Notes under the pieces: generated by a model
What the model saw: only the letters and a program-made list of their open reading frames with translations
Told to the model about the DNA's origin: nothing
The model's database searches: none
Program-made: the position numbers and the translations under genes
Part shown: one piece after another, positions 10,780 through 21,793 of the stretch
How positions within the stretch are numbered: the stretch's first letter is position 1
Layout: each line of letters opens with the position of its first letter
From: Calliopum simillimum
Lineage: Eukaryota; Arthropoda; Insecta; Diptera; Lauxaniidae
DNA: 64,000 bases
Direction of reading: 5' to 3'
Assembly: GCA_951812925.1 (NCBI GenBank)
Contig: OX638369.1
Coordinates: forward strand, 64,494,228 to 64,558,227

Positions 10780-11219
10780 ACTCCAGAAATCGTCAGACTA
10801 TTTCTAAAAGCAGTTCCAAGAAAGTACGTTACTAAAAAGAAAGAACGACAGATTCACGTATCCCGATTTACCGGATACCAGCGAAATTTACCGAAATGAA
10901 ATAGTGGCAAAGCTTCCACAACCACAACAACTGTCGGAAATATCGCGATCAGCAAGTTATATGAAGTTTGAAACAACATGGACAAAAAGTATTTTATATT
11001 GGCCAAATTGTCACGATCCACGGTTCTGAAGATTTCGACATAACGTTTCTAAAAAGAAAGAACGATAGATTCACATATCCCGATATACCGGATGCCAGCC
11101 AAATTCACCGAAATGAAATAGTGGCAAAGCTGCCACAAGCACAACAACTGCCAAGAACATCTCTATCAGTAAGTTATATGAAGTTTGATATAAATTTCTC
11201 AAAATACAACATGGGATAG
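10780..11219 (+). pseudogene. pogo-type transposase C-terminus, partly duplicated
   Basis: The frame ending at 11219 reads KVFYIGQIVTIHGSEDFDIT, then FLKRKNDRFTYPDIPDASQI and IVAKLPQ. The pattern FYxGxI, (I/V)xFLxR, FxxPDIxDxxxI, IVxxLPxP is a small C-terminal domain I associate with insect pogo-like transposases; this comes from memory of the family. About 130 bp upstream (10840-10975) the same block occurs again in degraded form, with RQIHVSRFTGYQRNLPK in a shifted frame and then the matching nucleotide sequence, so this end of the gene was duplicated in tandem. The DDE domain is not present. A polyadenylation-like AATAAA follows at about 11259. Confidence 0.55.
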
Positions 11220-11808
11220 CAGTTAATTTTTTATTTGTATTACATCATTATTTTCTTGAATAAACATGTATCTGAACATTTTCTTAACGTTTTTGTATGA
11301 ATTATCAAGTTTCTTATGGTGTCCACATTAGCCCCCAGTTAAATCAATGGTTGTCCACAAATGTAAGCTCTTTTTAAAATGCATTAATAAAGCATTTATG
11401 AAAATAAAAAATCATAACTATTGATGCAATTATGAAGGCAAGAGGTATAAGTAATCGCTAAAAATTACTTTATTACAAAAATGATATATTTACATATATA
11501 ATTTTGTAATTATATAAAAATTGTCCACACTAGCCCCCCCCTCCCCTACATAGATTTCTGATTGTACAAAATACATATATGCATGTGGTTTTTTTCTAAT
11601 TAACGCACAATCATTCAGTAAAGTTTCTCTTAAATCAAAATATGATATCAAATAAATTTTAAATTCAAAAAGTATTTGACAGCAAAACAAAAAACAGCTG
11701 TTCTGAAACGTTTCCAATAGCAATTTGCAATAGTGTATGCTCACAGTTAATTACTCTTGCAAATTTGCATTTGCTACGATGCAACAAGATCGTGAATACG
11801 GCTAATAA

Positions 11809-13800
11809 ATCCCGTGCCTCTCACAAGCATTTAGCGCAAACCAAATCTTTTGGAAAACGTTTATTTTTCATCGAACTTACTGTAAAAAAAAAATTTTTTT
11901 AAAAATATTTGAGAAAATTAACTTTTAAGATTTTAAAAAATAATAAAAATTTAAAAATGGAAACCAAAATAGCATTTGAAATGCAACAAGAATCTGAAAA
12001 CAAAAATTAAAAAAATTTATATCTGATAAAATAGCGAAACTTAGAAAAAAAAAATTACATCGATTTTTCGCAAAAATGACACTCTGAAGTTCCATGCCCA
12101 TAACTTGCAAAAAAAATCGTTTCCGTAAAACTAATAATGAGAGGTCTCTATACTGAGCACTAAGAACAGCTCTGTAAATTTTTGTAAAAATCTGAGAACC
12201 CAACTGCAAATTTTGAAAAATTTTAGATGGAAAGGGTCATATATGGTTTTTAAACATATTCTTTTTCAATAATATGGCCAATAAGTACCCAAATTACTCT
12301 TAACATGATTTTTGAATTGTTTTTTCTAATAATGTAGCCTTACAAAAAAGTTTTCCAATAAAAATTCTAGCTCAACTATATGTAGTTGTCGCCAAAACCA
12401 AAACATTTTGTGAAGTCATATTGTTAGCCAAGTGTGTCAGAATTCTTTTCACTTCCACTTCCGTTTCTCGTTGGGTACATACGTATGTATGCATGCTGCA
12501 CGAATACACGTAAGAGTAAGTTTTGCTCTTTACTCGTATGGAAGTCAAAGAAGTTTGCAAAACAAGAATGACAACAAAAATCTTTGATTTCCATATTTCA
12601 ATATTTTGCGATTTATTGCCTTACATTTACTGTATTTTTTCCATTACATTGAATGAATTTGTATTGTATAGAAATTTTCAAGTTTTACATTTCGCTTTTC
12701 ATTGGAAAATGTAAACGAAGCATGAAGATGAATAAAATTTGCTTTCATTGTTCAAAAAGATTAAAGTTGTACATATCTCTAAAAAGTGTGATATATATGT
12801 ACAAGTATGTACTTACTTAAGTATACATACTTGTCTAATATTTGATTAAATTTCTTTAAGATTTTAGTAGCAAAATATTTTAAAACTTGCCATTTTCAAA
12901 CAAAATATTCTTTAAATATTTATGCATTACATTAATTAATCGTTGGACGTAACTCACTTGAGTCTTATAGCTTCATGACATCATTAGTAACTTCAGAGTT
13001 ATAAAAACTTATCTGTAACAATTCAATGGAACATCCAATATTAATTATTTCAGATATTAATTTATATCTTTGTTTAGCTTTTACAATTTGTATTGCATTT
13101 AAAGTCATCTAAACTTCAGCGTTCCTAAGCAGTAAAATTAATAATCTGAAATCTAAAGTGTCTAGTTCAGCAAATGAGATTAATTTCACATCTCAAAATA
13201 TGTCAATTTCATATTTCACGAGTATGTTCTACGACAATTACACAAAAAAGTAAATAACTCAAAACTAAAACAGCATCCAATTATACTTAAGTAGTAGGAA
13301 ATCATGTTATATTTTTTATAAGGATAAAACTTTGAATTCCCTTATTCATTTTGTCCACCGATTTCTCTCATATTAAAACCAAATACTCATGAGGTTTTCA
13401 AATGTTTGAACTTTTAATTTCATCAATCACTTCTTTTAAACATGTGATGATAGTTTGCAATGCCGCCGGATTACAATTTCAAATGATTCTATTGATTGTA
13501 TTGGTTGGTTTGATGCTTTCATGAAATTCTGCAAATAACCATGTATAATTGAAGTCAATGGAAAAGGAAGTATTTGCGTACATTCAAAAGGAAGTTTATT
13601 TCAAAATTCTACAGCACCACAACTAAATGATCAATGAGTTTCAACGTGGGCTCTTTGTGGTGCAGATTCACTTATTGAGTGATGCAACAAAGTAAATCGT
13701 ATGTATGTTAGTAGTTATGATGTGCATTGCTTAAAGCAATGGTTATTGAAATCAACTTCAAGACACTAAATTTGAAACTCTTTTATAAATTTATTTCTGA
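11809..13800. other. AT-rich intergenic sequence with one dispersed repeat
   Basis: At about 12080-12212 a block beginning ACTCTGAAGTTCCATGCCCA is repeated in direct orientation at 38104-38240. The remainder, including ACATACGTATGTATGCATGC near 12478, shows no coding region or element I can name. Confidence 0.5.
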
Positions 13801-13803
13801 TAA

Positions 13804-14401
13804 CACAGTGCAACAAAATGCAAAAAAAATTTGGTCCCTGGAGTATTATAGTGTTTTTCTGAATGGTAATGAAAAATAAAAAGACATTTATTTTACCGAA
13901 TCATCAGTGATTTTTTCATTTTATGGCACCTCAAACTTTAAAGTTCGCGTTTAATATGAAATTTAGAGACTTTGTGAAAAAACCATCTTATTATGAAATA
14001 TTGCTTACGTCCTTACCTTTGTTTTATAAGCAAAACCATTTTTAAAACCATTTTTTTTCATATTCATATTTCGTAAAATAATAAGAAAATAATCACAGTT
14101 TTTTAATTTTAAAATTGCAAAATTGGTACAGTTCTGCTTATAAAACAAAAACTACTGAGTGGATTCTCAATTGCTAAAGCTTAAATTAAAGGTAAGAACA
14201 TAAGCAACATTTCATAATAAGATAGTTTTTCCACAAAATCTCAAAATTTCATATTAATCTCAAACTTTAAACTTAGAGGTGCTATAAAATTAAAAAAATC
14301 ACTGGTACACATATTCGGTGAAATACGTGTCTTTTTTATTTTTCACTACCTTTCAGAAAAACACTATGAGACCCCAAGGATATTTTTTGTGTTGCACTGT
14401 G
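13804..14401. mobile_element. 598-bp palindromic element with CACAGTGCAACA ends
   Basis: The left end CACAGTGCAACAAAATG and the right end TTGTGTTGCACTGTG are inverted, and the arms match over most of the length (for example GAAAAACACTATGAG mirrored by ATAGTGTTTTTCTG). Flanks are TAA and TTA, so no exact duplication is seen. Ends and architecture resemble the larger palindromes at 46291 and 51676. Confidence 0.75.
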
Positions 14402-14569
14402 TTATTATAAAGAGTGTGTCGAAAAAAACGTATAAACACTTTTTCAGCCATAACTTATCCTGTGTCCAACGAATAATTTTTTTTTTGAATCACTCTCGCT
14501 TTTAAAAATATATAAGACATTATATTTATTCAAATTATTAATTTTTCATTGTTATTTCTTTCCAAATAA

Positions 14570-15005
14570 ATGGACAGCGAAATAAAAGTACGTGAAAAAA
14601 TAATTAAAACTTTTCAAAAAAATCCATTGTGGACTTTAAAAAAAAAAAACAGATCTCAAGGCTCATCGTCACACTGTTTCAAAAGCAATTAAACAGTACA
14701 AAGAAAACTTAATCATTGTACGAAAACCTGGATCAGGAAGAAAAAAAGGTCCAACAAATATAGGTGAGGCAAAAGATGTCGAACAACTTTTTCGAAGAGC
14801 TCTGAACACTTCTGTCAGAAAAGCAGCTCGTGTAGTTCAATGCTCTGATACTTTTGTGTGCAGAACGAAAGCTAATGCTGGGCTGAAGTCGTATAAAGTT
14901 CAGAAAGTTTCAGATCGCAATGCGGTAAAGAATTTAGAAGCAAAAAACAAGCTAAAAAATTTATGTATAATTTTATAAAAAAATTGTAATGGTAGTATTT
15001 GTACG
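14570..15005 (+). pseudogene. Tc1/mariner transposase, N-terminal half
   Basis: It starts MDSEIKVREKIIKTFQKNP at 14570. A run of A residues at about 14639-14650 shifts the frame, after which it reads LKAHRHTVSKAIKQYKENL, then RKPGSGRKKGP, NTSVRKAARVVQCSDT, RTKANAGLKSYKVQKVSD and RNAVKNLEAK. These are the paired helix-turn-helix and linker blocks of the Tc1/mariner superfamily: a GSGR-type motif between the two helices and AGLKxYKVQ before the catalytic core. The first catalytic aspartates, expected near IVMDDE, are lost: the sequence reads IVMVVFV at about 14985-15005. The second half of the same gene resumes at 17535. Confidence 0.82.
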
Positions 15006-17534
15006 CGATATTGAAATTCAATATTCAACGGATTTTGAATGATTTAAGACAAAATAATTTTATACAAAACCATTCACCAATTGAGAACAGCAGCCGTTTG
15101 GGACCCATCTATTGGACTAGCAAAACAGTGGCATATGTGGGGGGGATTCTTTGGCTTACTGACGCAACTGTCCTTTTTATACTCCAAAAATTTTATTTCA
15201 GAGTCCCTTTACCCTTTAAAACTCAATAAATTACCAAGAAACAAAACAACAAAAAAACAAAATTCACCATAAAAAGCGATTGGACTAACAACTTACTTTA
15301 AATTTAAAAGTAGGCTTAGTCGACTCTGACTTGATAGTCCCCAGTAACCTCAATATAGATATCCTAAGCTGTTGTTGAGATATCACTCTAATACCCACCC
15401 TCCATGGTCGTTTGGGACAGTCTATAAACGACCCCAAGTATACTTTTCTACACTTTTCAATTCACCCTAACACAAGGAAACCAAGAAAAAATTTACTCGC
15501 ACATATTTAAATTTAACACATTTAATTCAAGGAAATTTATAAATATAATAATCAAACATAAGTATGAAAAAATTTTAACTATAAACTAAAAATAATGTTT
15601 AAAAGGGAAAAAAAAATGTTTAAACAAGATATACTAAGACTATAAAATATTTTAAAAGCTGTTTACATTTTCTTTTATCTCTAACAAAATTTAAAGATTT
15701 AAAGATAAAGAACACAAAGAATCAAAATCGATAACTTGATGTTATTCTTTTGGAAAAACCACAATAGAGAACCAAATTCTTGCTAAAATTTTAATTAATA
15801 TACGATATTAACTTGAACCAAAACAAAATCGAATAAAATAAAGGAAAAATTGTAATCAAAAAAAATTTAGATTAAACTTTAAAGAGAGATAATGTGGATG
15901 CAATTCGCAAATAAATTTAAGAAAAACAAATCAATGAAAACAAAAGAAGAGCATGAAATATTCTACATTGATGCTCTTACCAATATTGGTAAACAATTGA
16001 AAGAAATCAAACAAAATCAAAGATCAGAGCGAGCTTTTGTATGTAGGTATACTGTTCTTTGGTTCTTGCTCAATCCCGTATTTTTACGATATGCAAAAAT
16101 GATTTTATTGTTTTGTTGCTGACTGCTTTTTTTGTGTGATAAAAAAAAATTGATAAGAAAAAACAACTTACAGTTACGCTGAAGCGATGAAGGCCCTCAA
16201 CTGCTGCTGCGATGTTGTTGTTGTTGTTGTTGTTTGATGTTCCCTTGATGCAATAAATATTAACAAAAAAGCACAATGCAACAAAATATATAAAATTTAC
16301 TTTTTAGCAAAAATTTTTACAAAAAATTTCGAAAACCAATGTCTGTGATAGAACTGTGATAAAACCAAATTTTTCCTGTGATACTTTTTTTCCTCTATCT
16401 TTTTTAGCTTAAACTTTAACTTTTTTATTACTTTTTTTTTTTTTTACTTTTGTTTTCTTATCTTTTCTTTATCTTTTAAATTAAATTAATGGTTTTTTTT
16501 ACATTACGAATTAAAATTATTTTTTTAAAGCAAATTTTATGTAGTATCTACCTTTTTCCTCTTTTTTTTTTAACACTTTTTTCTTTATGCAACTTATTCA
16601 ATTATTTTATCACAACACTTATGGTTTTTATAGTTTTTCTTTCTAACTTTTTTCACACCAATTTCAATAACTTATTCGTTTGTTAACTTTTCCTCAAGAA
16701 ATTTCAATAGCTTATTCGATTTTAAATTATTTTTTTTTTTTTTTTCAGAAACCAAAACTAAATTTTTTTTTTTTTTTTTGTAGAGTTTTTGCGTTTTTGC
16801 TTTCTTTATGACTTATGCTTAACTTTACCACGCGCACTTGCTAACTAAATGAAGATCGGCTTATGGTGTGTACTGCTGGTGATCTTTCAGAGAATTTTTA
16901 TATGAAGAGATGCTTGATTGATGATAATAATTTTTCTTCTTATTCCCTTTAGCTCTTTAGGGTCACAATTTTTAGCTGTCGCAATGGTCGATTAGGTTAA
17001 TTATAGGTGATTTTTTTCCGCTAATTTTTCCAATGGAAATTTTCTATTAGGAGATGTTTCATATAGAAAACTCCCACGTTAAAGGCCGCTTTCCTGAATT
17101 AAAGTAGGAAAGTTATGTTTTTTCCTATTTTCACATAATTTTTTCCTCTCTTTTTCATAATCCATTTTTAATCCGATATTTAAGAAAAACTATACATTAA
17201 ATTTTTTCCCTATTTTAAATGAAATTATCTTAATTTTCTTTTTTGTCAATTATAAGAGAAAATAAGACAACGAATTAAAAATGGCTTATGTTCAAGACTA
17301 TTTCTTATTTTTACTAAAGATTACCTGCTAAACTATTTCGTTGGTTTTTTGAAAACAAGTATACCAGAAATTTTTTTAAGTTACTTTAACTCACGTGGTG
17401 ATTTCCACCAAAAATGCAAATATGAAAATATTAATTTTATATTTGTTCTCCGAAACTGGTCTTCTCTGGATGATAGTTTAACAGGAAAGAAGGTATCCAA
17501 ATTTACGGAAATAGAACGTTCTCAATCGAGTTAT
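15006..17534. other. Unclassified insertion inside the Tc1 element
   Basis: This block interrupts the transposase. It holds a 76-residue frame at 15892 (MWMQFANKFKKNKS), a (TTG)n microsatellite at about 16214-16236, and T-rich tracts between 16430 and 16790. None of the frames resembles a known protein, and I could not define termini or a target duplication. It may itself be a decayed element. Confidence 0.45.
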
Positions 17535-18067
17535 TGTTCAGTTTTTGTTTTATGAAATGCCAAAGTTGGCTGATCGACAAGGTAATATTCAGGAAAAATA
17601 CTGGACAAAAAAACAAACAAAATTCCTAAAGGAGTTTCTTGTGTGGCAAGCCATTTGCATTTGTGGCAAAAGAAGCCAAGTATTTGTGACATCAAGAACG
17701 ATAAATACAGAAATGTATACTAAGGAGTGTCTTCAAAAACGGCTTTTACCTTTCCTAAAACAGCACAGAGTGCCTACATATTTCATGCCACAACGGAAAA
17801 AAGGCCCTTGAGTGGTATGCAAATAATAATGTAAATTTTGTACCACGAGAGGCAAACCCACCCAACTGTCCAGAACTCCGGCCTGTGGAGAGATATTGGA
17901 CGCTCGTGAAAAGAGAATTGAAGAACACAGGAAAGTTATCCCAGGACATGTCTGACTTCAAGCGTTAATGGACCGGCTCCTTCAAAAAGGTAACGGAAAC
18001 AACTATTAGATCTTTAAAGACAGGATTCCCAGAAAAGGTGGATAGATTTTTTATAAATTCCGATTAA
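17535..18067 (+). pseudogene. Tc1/mariner transposase, C-terminal half
   Basis: The reading frame from 17545 gives ADRQGNIQEKYWTKKQTKFL, then EFLVWQAICICGKRSQVFVT and CLQKRLLPFLKQH. After a small deletion and shift near 17790 it continues LEWYANNNVNFVPREANPPN, CPELRPVERYWTLVKREL, and ends FINSD with TAA at 18065-18067. The FLVWQAIC block and the NxPxLRPxExYW block with the last catalytic acidic residue are typical of Tc1/mariner transposases. The WPDLASxHY segment that normally precedes EWY is deleted, so the middle catalytic aspartate is missing. There is an in-frame TAA after SDFKR. The element cannot encode a working enzyme. Confidence 0.85.
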
Positions 18068-18200
18068 TATTCCATTATTTTAATGTCTAATGAATTTCTA
18101 TAATATATTAATAAATTCACATATTTTTAAGAATTTTTAGATTGAACGGTTAAGTTTAATTTAATTTTAAGCGTGTATAAGTTTTTTTCGACACACTCTT

Positions 18201-19188
18201 TATTTTTTTATATTATATTATAAAGAGTCATCATGACGATACTCTTTCTTGGCTTGCGATATATTAAAGGAACAACTGCTAAGAATCAGCTTCGTAAAAT
18301 TTTTAACAATTGTCATAAGCACTAGTCAAGTCATTGAACTCTTTAGATATGATTGTAGTAAAAAAAACGTTAGAAAAATTAATGTTTCTGTCTAGCAGCT
18401 AGCGACATGCAGTGCTGCCATTTGCCAGATGAACTCCCGCATTTTCCCCTAAATTTGATTACAAAATTTCCCCTGCATTAAAAATTTAATATTTTGATGA
18501 GCAAATTTCAAAAATTTTAAGGTGGATGTACATTGTTCAGTTCTATGGCGTAGAATTAAGATATTTACATCGTCATTTGGAATTTGCATTTCAAGTAACG
18601 ATATACATATAAAATGTACATCTAGTTCCCATTCCTTCCTGCATTCTAAACACATAGATGATTTTGTGATTGATTTGGCATTTTATAATAAGTTATTTCA
18701 AAATTTGCAAAGCAAAACACAAAGAAATAACTTTCAATTCATAACTCATATTTATATACGTATAAAATCAAGTGAATTAAAAAAGAAATAAAAAAATCAA
18801 ATTCGATTCGATTATTACAAATTTGCGAACCAGCCTGTTTAACGTCAATAATAGATTTTAGTTTTTGACCGTTGCCTCTGGCTGTATTAAGTAGTTATTT
18901 ATTTACTATCTTTCGGTAGCTGAAATTGTTCAACATAAAGTGTCAATCAATATTTCTGCACTGACTAAATAAATGTTTGAGTAATGAAATTTATTTGGTT
19001 TTGAAAATTGGTTGATGCGCCCACACAAGCAAATTTGTTCCTAGTGCCTATGACACCAATGATCATAATGATGCACATGTCTCATTATATCGCCGACTGC
19101 TTCTCCATTTATGACGTCATAACTAAAATAAACAATAATGTAGCAGCTGGAAAGCAAAACAATCACAACACTTAGTTACAATAACAAT
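18201..19188. other. Intergenic, with a hAT-like end at 18411
   Basis: CAGTGCTGCCATTTGCC near 18410 followed by TTTTCCCCTAAAT and TTTCCCCTG resembles the left terminus at 47686. No partner end is visible. The remaining sequence shows no gene. Confidence 0.4.
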
Positions 19189-19196
19189 ATGTATAT

Positions 19197-21785
19197 TAGA
19201 GCGGTTCAAAATTACTGAAAAAATTCTTTTTTTGGAAAAGTCAAGCTCCCAGCACTTAAAATTGTTTTCTGTGATCTAAATAGCTGTTTGTGAAATAAAG
19301 AATTTATTGGTTTTATTTTTCAGCCATCCTAAGTTAATTCAAATTTTAATTATGGGACATGAATTTTTTTTCGATTTATTTTATTTTTTGTAAATAAATT
19401 ACATAGCAACTTACATATATAAATCAAAATAGATAAATAAACTTAAATTATTCAGAAGTAAATTCCTGCTTCACAACTAAATCCACCTTACTGCAAGACG
19501 GGTATGCCATTCCATGTTCGGAAACTACTTGCAGCAAAAATTGCAGTTCGTCTTAAATTTTTGTTATTTTTTGGTTGAGCTCTTTTATAAGTGCAACTCC
19601 TCTTTCTGCTACGTCATTAACAACAAGAACTGGTTCAAAAAGTTATTTTGCCTCTATGTAGCTCTTACATTGGTAACATTCTGACACATCGGTCATCCAA
19701 AACACTTTTTACACCAAAACTCTTAAAAATTTTCATTGTGTTTTGATTAGCTAAATTGTAGAGCAACAAAATCTTAAAGGCCTTTTGTTTAATTTTCGGC
19801 CGTACCACACGAATACTTGAAGAAGGACCATTAATCATTGCACTAACAATTTTGCGTTTTGACTCAACCGAGACATTACTGTCAACGGGCATGACTTGTT
19901 GAACCTGGAGCTATAAAATGAAATCCTCTGGATGGTTCCCTAAAGAGATATATAATTGATAATTCCAGCAACTCTCGATAATCACCTCTTATTTGCTTTC
20001 TGTTGAGAAGTTCTTGGCAAAAGTTTACTATGTCATCACGTTGTGTCTCTGTTATTCTGGTATTGGTTGACATGCTTATAGTAGTGTTATAAGCCGATTG
20101 ATTTATTTGCGGCCAATAGGCGCGGAAGCGTACAAAAAGTTTAACGTCTGGTTCAGAAGTGGCAGTAGGCAAAGCTGCTTGAAATGCAGCACCAGCAACA
20201 ATTTCAAATATATAATGTCTGCAAGGTAGCCAATACAGCTCTTTTCCAAGTTTTTGTTCTAGGAGAACACAAGACCCGGATTTATATCCAGTATTGGAAG
20301 CTGTCGTATTAAAGCACATTGCAACAATACTTTTACTAAGCTTCCATTCACTTTCACTTATGCAATCAAAAACAGCTTTAGCCTGCATTTCACCAGTTGA
20401 CGACAGTAGCTTTTTTACACATAGTAATTTAGTTTCTTCTGCACCTGAAACCAATATTCGAAGTCGGTCTATGTGTTCGTGAGAAGTTCAATCAGCCATA
20501 AGTTTTCCATCCCAGTGTACAGTCAACTTGCAGCTTGGCGTAAATGAATCCTTTATAAAATTAGTCATCTCTTGTCTACATGTTTTTCGATGTCGTTGAA
20601 TCGAACTTCGGCTACAAGCCAAGGAATTGACGTCAGCACCTAGACTTTTTGCCATTGCATTGACAGTGAATGTTGCTTGCCGGTCACTAACTTGTATTTT
20701 ATCCAGTGAGTCTGCCAATTCTGGAGTAATTATTAGTTTTAATTTTTTTTGTATTCTTTTTTTCAGTTTGAGTGGAGTATTAGAAACATGCTCACAGTCA
20801 GAGTTTTCTTCGCCAGGTGAGTCTTCTTCGACGTCTGGAGTAATAGCAACACTCTCAGACTCAGAGCTTTCATCGCCAGGTGAGTCTTCGTCTAAGGTTC
20901 CAAAGTCACAGACATTTCCTTGATTACTTTTTGCTACTTTTTCCTTAAAAAGAAATTGCCTTTCTTGAAGGTCGAGTTTTCTCTGTTCTCTTTGCATGGT
21001 TTTTATGTTTATTGAACCAATATATTCCCTTCGTCCTGGCTCCCGTTGTGCAAGTAAGAACTCTCTATCTTCTTTAATAAGCATAATGTTAAAATTAAAA
21101 GCATTTTCATGAGCGATATCAAAAAGAATACACATCTTTATACGGAAATTATTTTCTTGCTGGTTATGAAAGACACGATTTCTGTCTTTGTGTTAAAATA
21201 AATTTAACCACTCCTTGTATAGCTTTATGAATTGCGTTACGGCACTCTCTTTTCGTGAAGTTGGAACATTGGCTTTATTCCTTTGCACATGAATCCTTAA
21301 AAGATTTGTTTTCTATTTTATAAATATGGAAAACAAATACATCCTAATGCTTCTCCATTTGATGGCAATCAATTAAGAGGAATTTCAGAAATTGAATATT
21401 TGGCCATTGAATATTTTTATTTTGTTTAAATTATGCTTATGAAAAGGCCTCAAACTGTGTGTCTGCGACAAAAGTTAAATTATACTTGAATGATACGACA
21501 TTACTTGTGTCAATTAAAGAAGAATAAAAAGAAAAAAGATAAATTTCAAAATCAAAGCCTACTTTGCTTTTGAAATTGAAATTTCAAAGCCTACTTCGTT
21601 TACGTGCATGATAGAATTTCGTGATGTATGAGTATGGTATGATCGAAAATGATTATTACTGGGGATGGCTCAAAATCGTTTGATTTGAAAATTTTTTGAC
21701 AAATTATTTTTATCCCACAGAGAGCAGTTTGAGCAGGTTTTAGGATGAAATTAAAAAAAAAAAAAATAAATTTTGAACCACCCTG
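19197..21785 (-). mobile_element. hAT-like element with a transposase-like gene (family X)
   Basis: The right end is the inverse of CAGGGTGGTTCAAAAT; the left end is the related TAGAGCGGTTCAAAAT. The exact 8-bp duplication ATGTATAT lies at 19189-19196 and 21786-21793, matching the loose hAT preference nTnnnnAn. The gene it carries occupies 19448-21135 on the minus strand. Confidence 0.82.
19448..21135 (-). pseudogene. Transposase-like protein of a hAT-type element (family X)
   Basis: The long frame starts at 21135 (MCILFDIAHENAFNFN). An acidic serine-rich region lies at about residues 85-120, a basic KLKKRIQKKLKL patch follows, then SRSSIQRHRKTCRQEM and LTVHWDGKLMAD. A single in-frame TGA (about 20476-20478) is followed by HEHIDRLRILVSGAEE, SLVAMCF-type NTTASNTG (written CFNTTASNTG here), ELYWLPCRHYIFEIV and FRAYWPQINQSAYNT. 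After SHAR about 100 residues are deleted, and broken frames give SVESKRKIVSAM, LVVNDVAERGVALIKE and a TAA at 19448. HWDGK, (D/N)TTASNTG and AERGVAL are plausible DDE positions, with WLPCRHH-like CxH after the second, as in hAT enzymes. The usual second aspartate is asparagine. Relatives occur in other animals as uncharacterised repeats; that is memory, not a search. Confidence 0.7.
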
Positions 21786-21793
21786 ATGTATAT

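Larger units (their letters stand above)
7245..11546 (+). mobile_element. pogo-like element with perfect G-rich termini
   Basis: Perfect 26-bp inverted termini begin GGGGAGGGGGGGGCTAGTGT and continue GGACAA, flanked by TA (7243-7244, 11547-11548). Partial copies of the terminal motif (GGGGCTAGTGTGGACA) recur at about 10726, 10746 and, inverted, near 11320 and 11350. It holds a pogo-type transposase C-terminus and was hit by the hAT element 7400-10513. Confidence 0.85.
5835..11804. mobile_element. Outer inverted-repeat element of a five-level nest
   Basis: Termini match over at least 40 bp: TAGCCGTATTCACGATCTTG, then TTGCATCGTAGCAAATG, mirrored at 11765-11804. ATAA flanks both ends (5831-5834, 11805-11808), although overlap with the terminal TA leaves the true duplication length open (TA to 4 bp). 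Without its insertions (5997-7096 and 7245-11546) it would be about 550 bp and non-coding. Superfamily undecided. Confidence 0.85.
14410..18200 (+). mobile_element. Tc1/mariner element split by an insertion
   Basis: Inverted termini AAGAGTGTGTCGAAAAAAAC are exact over 20 bp at both ends, then diverge slightly. TA flanks both sides (14408-14409, 18201-18202). The transposase gene is found in two halves (14570-15005, 17535-18067) separated by about 2.5 kb of unrelated sequence. Confidence 0.9.

Noticed and set aside
13804..14401. 3-bp target duplication for this palindrome
   Set aside because: Flanks read TAA and TTA, which are complementary and not identical, so a duplication cannot be claimed.
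15892..16122. 76-residue frame (MWMQFANKFKKNKS) as a gene
   Set aside because: No family resemblance, no supporting context; AT-rich insertion.
20294..20923. Plus-strand frames of 62 and 98 residues
   Set aside because: Shadows of the minus-strand family X gene.
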